Assembly (NCBI GenBank): GCA_043755865.1
Contig: JAYUSD010000141.1
Coordinates: 1 to 20,347, forward strand
Direction: 5' to 3'
DNA length: 20,347 nucleotides
From: JANMDU01 sp043755865
GTDB taxonomy: Bacteria; Pseudomonadota; Gammaproteobacteria; Burkholderiales; Burkholderiaceae_C
The position numbers and the translations under genes were made by a program. Below the pieces are notes generated by a model, which had not been told where the DNA came from, made no database searches, and saw only the letters and a program-made list of their open reading frames with translations. Shown one piece after another: positions 7,744 through 14,266 of this stretch (within the stretch, counting starts at the first letter, position 1; every line of letters starts with the position of its first letter).

Positions 7744-9303
7744 ATGAAAATCTGCGTATCATTCTGCATGGAAACTATTAATACTTACAACACCACGCCC
7801 AATGCCCCCTTGAATGTCACATTCAACGCCCCTTTTATCGCGCCGGGCAGATTCACCGATGCACCATCCGCCGTCAAACAAATTCAGGCCATCTACGACA
7901 ACAGCCTTACGCATTTGCGCACCAGCTTAGATGCCTTCGTGGCTGGCACGCTGGAGAGCAACCGTGTGCGCGCCTGCTACCCCTTCGTGCGCCTGCGCAG
8001 CACCAGCCTCACACGCCAAGCCACAGCACCAAAGAAATTGAGCTTCGGTTTCGTGCAAGGCGTAGGCACGTATGAAACCACGATCACCAAGCCTGATTTG
8101 TTTGAAGGCTATCTTCTCAAGCAAATTGATTTGCTGCTGAAAAACCATGGTGGCGAGATTGAAGTGGGCACAAGCAATGAGCCCATTCCGATTCATTTCT
8201 CTTTTACGGATCACGATCACTTAGAAGGCAATATCCCGCCTGAGCGCCGCGCGCTGATGCGCGACGTGTTTGACTTGCCCGATTTGGGCGCGATGAACGA
8301 CGATATCGCCAATGGCACGTTTGAAGCGGCCGGCCGCGCCCAGCCACTTGCGCTGTTTACCGCGCCGCGCATCGACTATTCTTTGCACCGCCTGCGCCAT
8401 TACACCGGCACGAGCACAGAGCATTTTCAAAACTACGTGTTGCTCACGAATTACCAGTTTTACATTGATGAATTCGTCAACCTGTGTCGCCAAGAAATGG
8501 CCAACCCGCAAAGCGAATATGTGGCCTTCGTTGCGCCTGGCAATGTTGTCACGCGTCGCGTCGGCTTGCCCGCAGAAGCGTTCGATGCATTGGGCAAAGA
8601 GCCGCCGCGTTTGCCACAAATGCCCGCCTACCATCTGGTGAGAAAAGATCGCAGCGGCATTACCATGGTCAACATCGGCGTGGGCCCAGCAAACGCAAAA
8701 AACATCACCGACCACATCGCCGTGCTCCGCCCCCATGCCTGGCTCATGCTCGGCCATTGCGCGGGCTTGCGCAACAGCCAAGCACTCGGTGATTACGTGC
8801 TCGCGCATGCCTATGTGCGCGTTGATCATGTGCTTGATGAAGATTTGCCGCTTTGGGTGCCCATTCCCGCGCTTGCTGAAGTGCAGGTTGCGCTTCAGCA
8901 AGCCGTGGCAGACGTTGCTCAGCTGCCTAAAAACGAACTCAAGCAACTTCTACGCACAGGCACAGTCGCCTCCACAGACAACCGCAACTGGGAGCTGCTC
9001 GACATGCGCAAACTCAGCCAACGCTTTAACCAAAGCCGCGCCATCGCCCTAGACATGGAAAGCGCCACCATCGCCGCCAACGGCTTCCGCTTCCGCGTCC
9101 CCTACGGCACGCTCCTGTGCGTGAGCGATAAACCCATGCACGGAGAAATCAAGCTCCCCGGCATGGCCAATCAGTTTTACCGAGATCGCGTGGATCAGCA
9201 TTTGCGGATTGGTATGCGAGCGGTGGAGATTTTGCGCGAGCTCGGCGCGGAGCAATTGCACAGCAGGAAATTGCGGAGCTTTGCTGAGGTGGCGTTTCAA
9301 TAG
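7744..9303 (+). CDS. amn: AMP nucleosidase
   Basis: Hydrolyses AMP to adenine and ribose-5-phosphate, controlling adenylate pools in the cytoplasm. At 519 aa it is slightly longer than E. coli Amn (484). The N-terminal AMP-nucleosidase domain contains PFVRLRSTSL, FGFVQGVGTYETTITKPDLF, PIPIHFSF and APRIDYSLHRLRHYTGT. The C-terminal nucleoside-phosphorylase-like domain contains NIGVGPANAKNITDHIAVLRPHAW..GHCAGLRNSQ and the ribose-binding ALDMESATIAANGFRFRVPYGTLLCVSDKP. ATG 7768 (METINTYN) is an equally plausible start; neither has a clear Shine-Dalgarno sequence. The N-terminal 30 residues with repeated NAP are not conserved-looking. The stop codon directly abuts the 6S RNA candidate. Confidence 0.96.
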   Translation: MKICVSFCMETINTYNTTPNAPLNVTFNAPFIAPGRFTDAPSAVKQIQAIYDNSLTHLRTSLDAFVAGTLESNRVRACYPFVRLRSTSLTRQATAPKKLSFGFVQGVGTYETTITKPDLFEGYLLKQIDLLLKNHGGEIEVGTSNEPIPIHFSFTDHDHLEGNIPPERRALMRDVFDLPDLGAMNDDIANGTFEAAGRAQPLALFTAPRIDYSLHRLRHYTGTSTEHFQNYVLLTNYQFYIDEFVNLCRQEMANPQSEYVAFVAPGNVVTRRVGLPAEAFDALGKEPPRLPQMPAYHLVRKDRSGITMVNIGVGPANAKNITDHIAVLRPHAWLMLGHCAGLRNSQALGDYVLAHAYVRVDHVLDEDLPLWVPIPALAEVQVALQQAVADVAQLPKNELKQLLRTGTVASTDNRNWELLDMRKLSQRFNQSRAIALDMESATIAANGFRFRVPYGTLLCVSDKPMHGEIKLPGMANQFYRDRVDQHLRIGMRAVEILRELGAEQLHSRKLRSFAEVAFQ

Positions 9304-9516
9304 TTTGGTTGTTCGCTATAGGTTTGATACAACCCGCTCGCCTGCCACGTGACGTGCCCGAAAAAGCCGAGGACTTTCTTTTAAGCGTTCTGTGCGGGAT
9401 ACCACGAGCTACTGATCGTTTGTGGAGATCAGTGCATGGTTTGCCGCGCCCGACTGAGAAAGGCTTCGTTTTTTCAGACCCATCACGTAGCGGATAGAGG
9501 TGGTTGGCGCGTTGTA
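9302..9516 (+). ncRNA. ssrS: 6S RNA candidate
   Basis: Plus-strand segment just after amn with no credible ORF and a rod-like nested fold. From outside in: TACAAC 9328-9333 with GTTGTA 9511-9516; CCGCT 9334-9338 with AGCGG 9489-9493; ACGTGA 9347-9352 with TCACGT 9483-9488; AGCC 9365-9368 with GGCT 9462-9465 (or CTTTC/GAAAG); GCGG 9394-9397 with CCGC 9444-9447; ACCA 9401-9404 with TGGT 9437-9440; terminal stem ACTGATC 9411-9417 with GATCAGT 9427-9433. Sequence landmarks line up in order with gammaproteobacterial 6S RNA as I remember it: TGTTCGC, CC(C)GA..AGCCG, ATACCAC(G)AG, GTG.GCATG, CCG..CCGA, GAA(A)GCCT. 6S RNA binds the sigma70 RNA polymerase holoenzyme in stationary phase. The ends are approximate and no promoter or terminator is evident. 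Confidence 0.68.
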
Positions 9517-9741
9517 CCGCTAAATTGAGAAAATCTGAAGCAAAAGTGGCATTTCCCCGGCGTGTTTATTGCGTAGAGTGCTATCAAAATAAGACTAACA
9601 CTCATCAACTCCGAGCAGGTGCTACTTTCGCGCTTTGGCCTTTATACGCTCCATCGGCGTGGCCACATCGAAAGTCAATGCACTGAATTTCAGTAAAATC
9701 GCCCAAAGCCAGCCATTGATTACTCAGCACTAGAAGCCGCC
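9517..9741. other. Non-coding gap between the 6S candidate and the HEPN gene
   Basis: No coding signal is visible; the short open frames here have no recognisable protein character. A 13-base palindrome, ACTGAATTTCAGT, lies at 9682-9694 and is listed separately. The last 27 bases before TTG 9742 (9715-9741) translate in frame as IDYSALEAA, which looks like the conserved first helix of the HI0074-type family, so coding may begin here. Confidence 0.5.
9682..9694. promoter_or_regulatory. Perfect palindrome upstream of the HEPN/MNT pair, possible operator
   Basis: ACTGAA-T-TTCAGT is a perfect inverted repeat around one central base. It lies about 20-48 bases before the possible starts of the toxin gene, a position suited to autoregulation of a toxin-antitoxin operon. 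That role is an inference; no promoter elements are clear around it. Confidence 0.35.
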
Positions 9742-10113
9742 TTGAAAGCCTTAACCATCGGCTTTGAGGAGCACTCTGCGCATCCAGAATTGCTCACCGT
9801 GCGTGACGGCGTGATTCAACGCTTTGAAATCGCGATGGATTTGAGCTGGAAACTGCTATCTCAAACCTTGCGAATGAAATTCCAAGTGGAAGATTCTGAA
9901 ATCCTGACCAAAAAAGATATCTTTCGACACGCCGCCAAATTCAGCATGATTGAAGATGCAAACGCTTGGTTTACGCACTACGACGCACGCAACGAGTCAT
10001 CTCACATCTATGACGCCGATACAGCGCAAGCCACATTTGAGCGTGCGCGGCTTTTTCTGCAAGATGCGCAATGGACATTGAGCCAACTTCAGCGCTCAAA
10101 AATGAGTGAGTAG
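9742..10113 (+). CDS. hepT: HEPN-domain toxin, HI0074/HepT-like (nucleotidyltransferase substrate-binding family)
   Basis: Small all-helical protein (123 aa from TTG 9742) of the HI0074-type family, a HEPN branch. The motif R83-NESS-H88-I-Y90 is the full RX4HXY signature of type VII toxins, in which R and H make the RNase site and the Tyr is AMPylated by the partner. Other family landmarks are RDGVIQRFEIAMDLSWK near residues 21-37 and ANAWFTHYDARNESSH. It lies 6 bases upstream of a minimal nucleotidyltransferase gene, the usual operon for this system. The start is doubtful: in-frame family-like residues (IDYSALEAA) continue upstream of the first TTG to an ATT at 9715, with no ATG/GTG/TTG before the in-frame TAA at 9694. 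Either a rare ATT start is used or the 5' end has been altered. The family is firm; toxicity is inferred. Confidence 0.88.
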   Translation: MKALTIGFEEHSAHPELLTVRDGVIQRFEIAMDLSWKLLSQTLRMKFQVEDSEILTKKDIFRHAAKFSMIEDANAWFTHYDARNESSHIYDADTAQATFERARLFLQDAQWTLSQLQRSKMSE

Positions 10114-10119
10114 CCTGTC

Positions 10120-10515
10120 ATGCTTCAACTCAGCCCCGAGCAAATTCAAATCACTAAAGACATCTTTGCACAGCATGCGCCCGGCAAGCAAGTGTGTATT
10201 TTCGGATCGCGCGTGCAGGGCACGGCCCGCGCCACATCTGATTTAGATGTACTGATTCTCGGCAGCGAAGCACTTCAACCCAATCATCGTGCTGAACTCA
10301 AACTTGCATTCAGTGAATCCAATTTGCCATTCTTTGTGGATATTGTTGAGCAGGCTCGGATAAGCGCCGAATTCTTCGCGCTGATTGCAAAGCATGCAGA
10401 GCCGTTGACGCACGGTTTGGCAGGATTTGCAGACAAATGGAGTGATGAAGACTTGCATGAATTCGATATCCCCACGCAAAGCTTCCGAGTCGTTGAGCCG
10501 GCTCTTTGGAAATGA
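10120..10515 (+). CDS. mntA: MNT-type nucleotidyltransferase antitoxin (MntA-like)
   Basis: Minimal nucleotidyltransferase of the DNA polymerase beta superfamily. The fold signature is IFGSRVQGTARATSDLDVLI, with G29-S30-R31, catalytic S40-D41-x-D43 and a third carboxylate D74 in FFVDIVEQARI. In type VII systems such a protein neutralises its HEPN partner by transferring AMP to the Tyr of RX4HXY, which is present in the upstream gene. At 131 aa it is longer than the roughly 100-residue core; the extra C-terminus (about residue 98 on: GLAGFADKWSDEDLHEF...) has no obvious match and could contact the partner. ATG 10120 follows the toxin stop by 6 bases, so the genes are probably translationally coupled. 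Confidence 0.9.
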   Translation: MLQLSPEQIQITKDIFAQHAPGKQVCIFGSRVQGTARATSDLDVLILGSEALQPNHRAELKLAFSESNLPFFVDIVEQARISAEFFALIAKHAEPLTHGLAGFADKWSDEDLHEFDIPTQSFRVVEPALWK

Positions 10516-10645
10516 GTAATTTTTTGCTTGAGGCTAGAGGTTTTTTCTGCTAGCTAATGTTTATCAATCATGAATTTACGCTAGTTCAGACAGGATGTGA
10601 AACACTTTAAAAAAACATAAAACTTTTTATATACACGTACGCAAT

Positions 10646-11238
10646 TTGACAAAAACAGCATGGCGCATAAGCTGGATCATGTCTTTGATGGGCATAGCAG
10701 CTTTAGTTATGTATATTCTTTACGGGCCATTCACTCATCCGGTTGCAACGCCACCAACTTTTTTAATGACGTATGCAGCTCACGGGAATTTAGCATCAGT
10801 TCGAAAACTAATTGACGAAGGTGTCGATGTCAATAGCAAGTAAAACTTGTACGTCGCCTAGGCATGCAATTGTCGTTTCATGGTTCAAGCCTTCCTGATC
10901 ACGGCCAAACCGCGCTTATGATTGCAATAAAACGCGGCCACGTGGAGATTGTTCAATTGTTGCTAGAGCGTGGAGCTCGCACCAGCTTAAAACAAGGCGA
11001 TGGTTGGCGAGGAGATAGTTGGCAAGGCACTTGGGAGGCCATTCCGTTTGAGGATACACAGAGCATTGATCAATCAGTCAATACGAATATGCTGCAATTG
11101 CTGTTGAAGTACGCTGACAAGCAACCTTCGCATGAAGAGATTGATCGACTGCTTCGTCGTTCTGCGTATTTCGGAAACCGTACTGCGACTGAAATCCTTC
11201 TGCCAATGGTTGCTCAAACCGCTGCAGGGACTCAATAA
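10646..11238 (+). pseudogene. Ankyrin-repeat membrane protein, interrupted by a frameshift
   Basis: Two adjacent reading frames together make one ankyrin protein. The first part (10646-10843; TTG 10646 or ATG 10679) has a membrane segment (ISWIMSLMGIAALVMYILYG) and the end of an ankyrin repeat, YAAHGNLASVRKLIDEGVDVN, then TAA. The second (to 11238, first ATG 10864) continues with GQTALMIAIKRGHVEIVQLLLERGA, a textbook ankyrin repeat, and a helical tail. Reading must move by -1 between the TAG at 10834 in the downstream frame and the TAA at 10841 in the upstream frame. No X XXY YYZ slippery site is seen, so I read it as a one-base indel (mutation or sequencing error) rather than programmed frameshifting. 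The region looks AT-richer than its neighbours and lies beside a toxin-antitoxin pair, consistent with an accessory insertion. The partner or effector role is unknown. Confidence 0.75.
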
Positions 11239-11288
11239 GCTCATTTCAGCATTCCAACAGCCTACTGTCGCTGTTAAGGCGATTGACT

Positions 11289-11345
11289 AAGTAGCTATAA
11301 AAACATTAGCACTCCGCGCAGACTGTATGCCGGCTAACTGCCTAA
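11289..11345 (+). repeat. GCCGGCTAA dispersed repeat, copy 2
   Basis: TAGCA (11307-11311), 17 bases, GCCGGCTAA (11329-11337). It is preceded by AGTAGCTAT. TTAGC and GCTAA can pair to form a short hairpin across the element. It lies between the ankyrin gene end and the convergent psd end. Confidence 0.75.
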
Positions 11346-11357
11346 AACGCCTACAAA

Positions 11358-12203
11358 CTAGCCTAGAGCAACCATAGACTCACCCATGCGAATCGCACCG
11401 GTTGGCTGCCACGTTGGGCTGAACTTCATCTCCTTCTCCGGCCAGAGCATCACCACTGTCGAGCCGAGCAAGAAGCGGCCCATTTCGTCGCCTTGTTTGT
11501 AGGCGAATTCACCGCGTTTGTAGTTCCAAGTCGTCACATCGGGCAAACGCGGAGGGTTAACTTGGCCGTGCCAGACTACTGCCATGCTGCCTACGATGGT
11601 GGCGCCGACGAGGACGTTGACGAATGGGCCGTGGGCGGTGTCGAAGACGCAGACGACGCGTTCGTTGCGAGCGAAGAGGCCGGGAACGCCGCGTGCTGTG
11701 GTGGGGTTGACGCTGAAGAGATCGCCGGGGACGTAGATCATTTGGCGCAGCGTGCCGGCAATTGGCATGTGGATGCGGTGATAGTCTTTCGGGCTTAAGT
11801 AGAGGCAGGCGAAGTGGCCGCCTTGAAATTCGGCGGCTAGTTTTGCATCGCCGCCAACGAGCGCGATGGTGGAATAGCTGTGGCCTTTGGCTTGGAAGAT
11901 TTGGGTTCCTTCGATGCGACCGAATTGGCTGATCGCGCCGTCGACGGGGCAGATGTAATCCGCACTTGCCATCAGGCGAGCGCCCGGCTTTAAGGGGCGC
12001 GTGAAAAAGTCGTTAAAGCTTTTGTAGCTCGCGGGATCGGGATTCAAAGCCTCGGTCATGTTGACGCCATAGCGCTTGATGAACCAATTGATCGCGGCCG
12101 TTGTCGTGCTCCCGCCTTCTGCGGATGCGAGCTTCCCCATGAATTGCGTGAGCAGTTTTTTAGGCAATAAGTATTGGGGAAGAACGGCTAGGCGGTCAGA
12201 CAT
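11358..12203 (-). CDS. psd: Phosphatidylserine decarboxylase proenzyme
   Basis: Converts phosphatidylserine to phosphatidylethanolamine at the inner membrane. It is a pyruvoyl enzyme made by self-cleavage. The LGST motif (FLLGSTVVML) predicts cleavage between Gly247 and Ser248, giving a beta chain of 247 residues and a short alpha chain of 34. The other triad members are visible: Asp in CPVDGAISQFG and His in SPKDYHRIHMPI. At 281 aa it is normal for the E. coli-like class (322 aa there). The start ATG 12203 has no evident Shine-Dalgarno sequence and directly follows an 8-base-pair hairpin. It is divergent from the NodI-like ATPase gene. Confidence 0.96.
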   Translation of the reverse strand: MSDRLAVLPQYLLPKKLLTQFMGKLASAEGGSTTTAAINWFIKRYGVNMTEALNPDPASYKSFNDFFTRPLKPGARLMASADYICPVDGAISQFGRIEGTQIFQAKGHSYSTIALVGGDAKLAAEFQGGHFACLYLSPKDYHRIHMPIAGTLRQMIYVPGDLFSVNPTTARGVPGLFARNERVVCVFDTAHGPFVNVLVGATIVGSMAVVWHGQVNPPRLPDVTTWNYKRGEFAYKQGDEMGRFLLGSTVVMLWPEKEMKFSPTWQPTGAIRMGESMVALG

Positions 12204-12206
12204 GGG

Positions 12207-12230
12207 AATTGCTTTCGTGTTGAAGCAATT
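12207..12230 (-). promoter_or_regulatory. Hairpin in the psd leader next to the start codon
   Basis: AATTGCTT (12207-12214) and AAGCAATT (12223-12230) are perfect inverted repeats with an 8-base loop. On the psd strand the stem ends three bases before the ATG. It could sequester the initiation region or be an operator in the divergent psd/ABC gap. Confidence 0.5.
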
Positions 12231-12271
12231 TTAGGATCAAAACACAAACGAATTGAGCGCAAAATAAGAGC

Positions 12272-13210
12272 ATGGTCTCTCACAAGTCTTCTCCAATCTT
12301 CCGCGTTCAAAACCTCAACAAACATTTCGGCGACAACCATGTTGTGCAAGATCTCTCATTTGAGATTGCTGCGGGCGAATGCCTTGGCGTGATTGGGCCC
12401 AATGGCGCGGGTAAGACGACGACGATTCGCATGAGCTTGGGGCAGACTGCGCCCGATAGCGGCGAGATTGAGATTCTGGGCATGCGGATGCCCAAAGATG
12501 CGAGCGCGATCAAGGCGCGGCTGGGCGTGGTGAGCCAGTTTGACACGCTTGATCCTGATTTTTCGTTGGAAGAAAACATCCTCGTCTATGGCCGCTATTT
12601 CGGCATGAAAAAAGCGCAGATTGAGCCGCGCATTCCAAAGCTGCTTGAGTTTGCATCGCTCACGAGCAAGGCGAAAGCGAAGCCAGGGGAGCTCTCTGGC
12701 GGCATGAAACGCAGGCTGTCTCTCGCCCGCTCCCTCGTCAACGATCCTGATCTGCTGCTGCTTGATGAGCCCACCACCGGCCTTGATCCTCAGGCGCGGC
12801 ATCTGATGTGGGAGCGGCTGCAAACGCTGACTGCGCAAGGCAAATCCATTTTGCTCACCACGCACTTCATGGACGAAGCTGAGCGCTTGTGCCACCGCTT
12901 GCTCGTAATTGATCATGGTAAGAAAATCGCCGAAGGCAGGCCGCGCGAGCTGATTGCACAGCATTTGGAGCCGGATGTGCTGGAGGTGTATGGCGTGGGG
13001 GCGCTGGCTTTGCAGCATGAAAGCTCGGTGACGCAGCATGCCGCGCGCGTGGAGGTGAGCGGCGAAACTCTTTTCCTCTACACCCGTGATTCAAAACCTA
13101 TGCTTGCCGCGCTGCAAGCCTTCCCGATGCTGCGCACATTGCATCGCCCGGCGAACCTTGAAGACCTGTTTTTGAAGCTCACGGGGCGACAGATTCGGGA
13201 AGATGGTTAA
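12272..13210 (+). CDS. NodI-type ABC-2 exporter, ATP-binding subunit
   Basis: Cytoplasmic ATPase of 312 aa. Walker A is GPNGAGKTT (near residue 44), Q-loop VVSQFDTLDPDFSLEEN, signature LSGGMKRR, Walker B LLLLDEPTTGLD and H-loop TTHFMDEAE. The DFSLEENILVYGRYFGM segment and the C-terminal domain (EVYGVGALAL...) are typical of the NodI/DRA subfamily. Rhizobial NodI/NodJ exports lipochitooligosaccharides, but the same family is widespread in betaproteobacteria with no known nodulation role, so the substrate is unknown. The ATG 12272 is preceded by an AAGAG purine tract. The cognate permease follows 161 bases downstream, across an inverted repeat. Confidence 0.94.
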   Translation: MVSHKSSPIFRVQNLNKHFGDNHVVQDLSFEIAAGECLGVIGPNGAGKTTTIRMSLGQTAPDSGEIEILGMRMPKDASAIKARLGVVSQFDTLDPDFSLEENILVYGRYFGMKKAQIEPRIPKLLEFASLTSKAKAKPGELSGGMKRRLSLARSLVNDPDLLLLDEPTTGLDPQARHLMWERLQTLTAQGKSILLTTHFMDEAERLCHRLLVIDHGKKIAEGRPRELIAQHLEPDVLEVYGVGALALQHESSVTQHAARVEVSGETLFLYTRDSKPMLAALQAFPMLRTLHRPANLEDLFLKLTGRQIREDG

Positions 13211-13213
13211 AGA

Positions 13214-13354
13214 AACTAGGTAACGCGAAAAACGCAAAAAGCAATACCGAAAAGCGCGAAAAAAAATTTAGGCATAAATAGTCTCATTGAAATAAACCTC
13301 TTGTATTTTTTAGCGTTTTTCGCGTCCTTTCAGCGCTTTTCGCGTTACCTAGTT
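13214..13354. repeat. Long imperfect inverted repeat between the exporter genes
   Basis: The outer arms AACTAGGTAACGCGAAAA (13214-13231) and its exact reverse complement (13337-13354) are 18 of 18. The inward sequences (roughly 13232-13265 and 13300-13336) are related but diverged runs of ACGCAAAA/GCGCGAAAA/GGACGCGAAAAACGC. The element therefore looks like two inverted copies of about 55-60 bases with an AT-rich centre. It fills nearly the whole gap between the two ABC genes, an unusual place for an operon. A transcript could fold it into a long hairpin. Confidence 0.85.
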
Positions 13355-13371
13355 GCAAACTCGAAAACACT

Positions 13372-14184
13372 ATGACAAACACAATCACCCAATCCTCCAT
13401 CTGGCGCATGCCCAGCATTACCATGCGCTGGTGGCCCGTGTTTTTGCGCAATCTGCTCGTGTGGCGCAAGCTCTTTTGGCCGAGCCTTTTGGGCAACACC
13501 GCCGATCCGCTCATCTCACTCGTGGCCTTCGGCTATGGCTTGGGCACGCTGGTCGGCCCAGTGCAATGGGGCGGCCAAGCCATGCCTTATCTCGTGTTTG
13601 TGGCGAGCGGCTACATGTGTACGAGCGCGATGAATGCAGCGAGCTTTGAGATCTTGTATTCCGGCTATTCACGCATGGCTGTGCAAAAGACGTGGGACGG
13701 CATCATGAATGCACCGATCACGCTTGATGATGTTGTGCTCTCTGAATTGCTCTGGGCCACATTCAAAGCGGTGTTCACCACGTTAGCAATTCTTTGCGTG
13801 ATGGCAGGATTAGGTATCGTCAAGCACCCGCAAGTCTTGCTCGCCTTGCCCATTGTGGCCATCGTCGCTTTCAGCTTTGCCTGCATGGGCCTCATCTTCA
13901 CGGCGCTGGCCAAAGGCTACGATTTTTTCACCTACTACTTCACGCTTTTCCTCGTGCCCATGACGTTTACGAGCGGCGTGTATTTTCCGCGCAGCCAGCT
14001 GCCCGCTTGGCTGCAAATGATCACGGATTTTCTGCCGCTCACAGCGGCTGTCGAGCTCGTGCGCCCTCTGTTCATTGGGCAAATGCCTGAGTCGTCTGTC
14101 AAGCATCTCGCCATCCTGCTGATCTTCGGCACACTGGCGTTGTGGATAGGGCTGGCGTTAATCCGCAAGCGCTTTAAAGCTTGA
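13372..14184 (+). CDS. NodJ-type ABC-2 exporter, permease subunit
   Basis: Integral membrane subunit (270 aa, about six membrane segments) of the NodJ/ABC-2 family. Features include the N-terminal amphipathic WWPVFLRNLLVWRKLFWPSLLGN; a first membrane region near PLISLVAFGYGLGTLVG; the conserved YLVFVASGYMCTSAMNAASFEILYSGYSRM and QKTWDGIMNAPITLDDVVLSELLW; and the family signature LFLVPMTFTSGVYFPRSQLPAWLQ followed by FLPLTAAVELVRPLF. It should dimerise and pair with the NodI-like ATPase upstream. The transported molecule is not indicated by the neighbourhood. Confidence 0.94.
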   Translation: MTNTITQSSIWRMPSITMRWWPVFLRNLLVWRKLFWPSLLGNTADPLISLVAFGYGLGTLVGPVQWGGQAMPYLVFVASGYMCTSAMNAASFEILYSGYSRMAVQKTWDGIMNAPITLDDVVLSELLWATFKAVFTTLAILCVMAGLGIVKHPQVLLALPIVAIVAFSFACMGLIFTALAKGYDFFTYYFTLFLVPMTFTSGVYFPRSQLPAWLQMITDFLPLTAAVELVRPLFIGQMPESSVKHLAILLIFGTLALWIGLALIRKRFKA

Positions 14185-14216
14185 GCTCGTCATACATGAG
14201 GTTGTTTTAATAAAAA

Positions 14217-14266
14217 TGCGCTTTTAGCCGGCGAATCTATGACGTAGTTTGCTATTTATTTGATAG
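14217..14266 (-). repeat. GCCGGCTAA dispersed repeat, copy 3 (reverse orientation)
   Basis: On the minus strand: TAGCA (14250-14254), 17 bases, GCCGGCTAA (14224-14232), preceded by CTATCAAATAAA. It begins immediately after the arginase stop codon and ends near the permease stop, between two convergent genes. Confidence 0.75.

Noticed and set aside
8221..8946. 241-codon minus-strand open frame inside amn
   Set aside because: Fully antisense to conserved AMP nucleosidase sequence; no family features.
9309..9686. Two short plus-strand open frames (9309-9497 and 9504-9686)
   Set aside because: They cross the 6S RNA candidate and the following gap, lack ribosome-binding sites and give compositionally random peptides.
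10516..10645. Terminator or promoter in the AT-rich gap after mntA
   Set aside because: GCTAG/CTAGC can pair around a T-rich loop, but the stem is only 5 bp and no good -35/-10 pair was seen.
10834..10843. Programmed -1 frameshift in the ankyrin gene
   Set aside because: No X XXY YYZ heptamer and no strong downstream hairpin near the junction; a simple indel explains it better.
12272..14184. NodI/NodJ resemblance as evidence of nodulation
   Set aside because: No nodABC or other symbiosis genes are present; this ABC-2 subfamily is widespread in betaproteobacteria without such a role.
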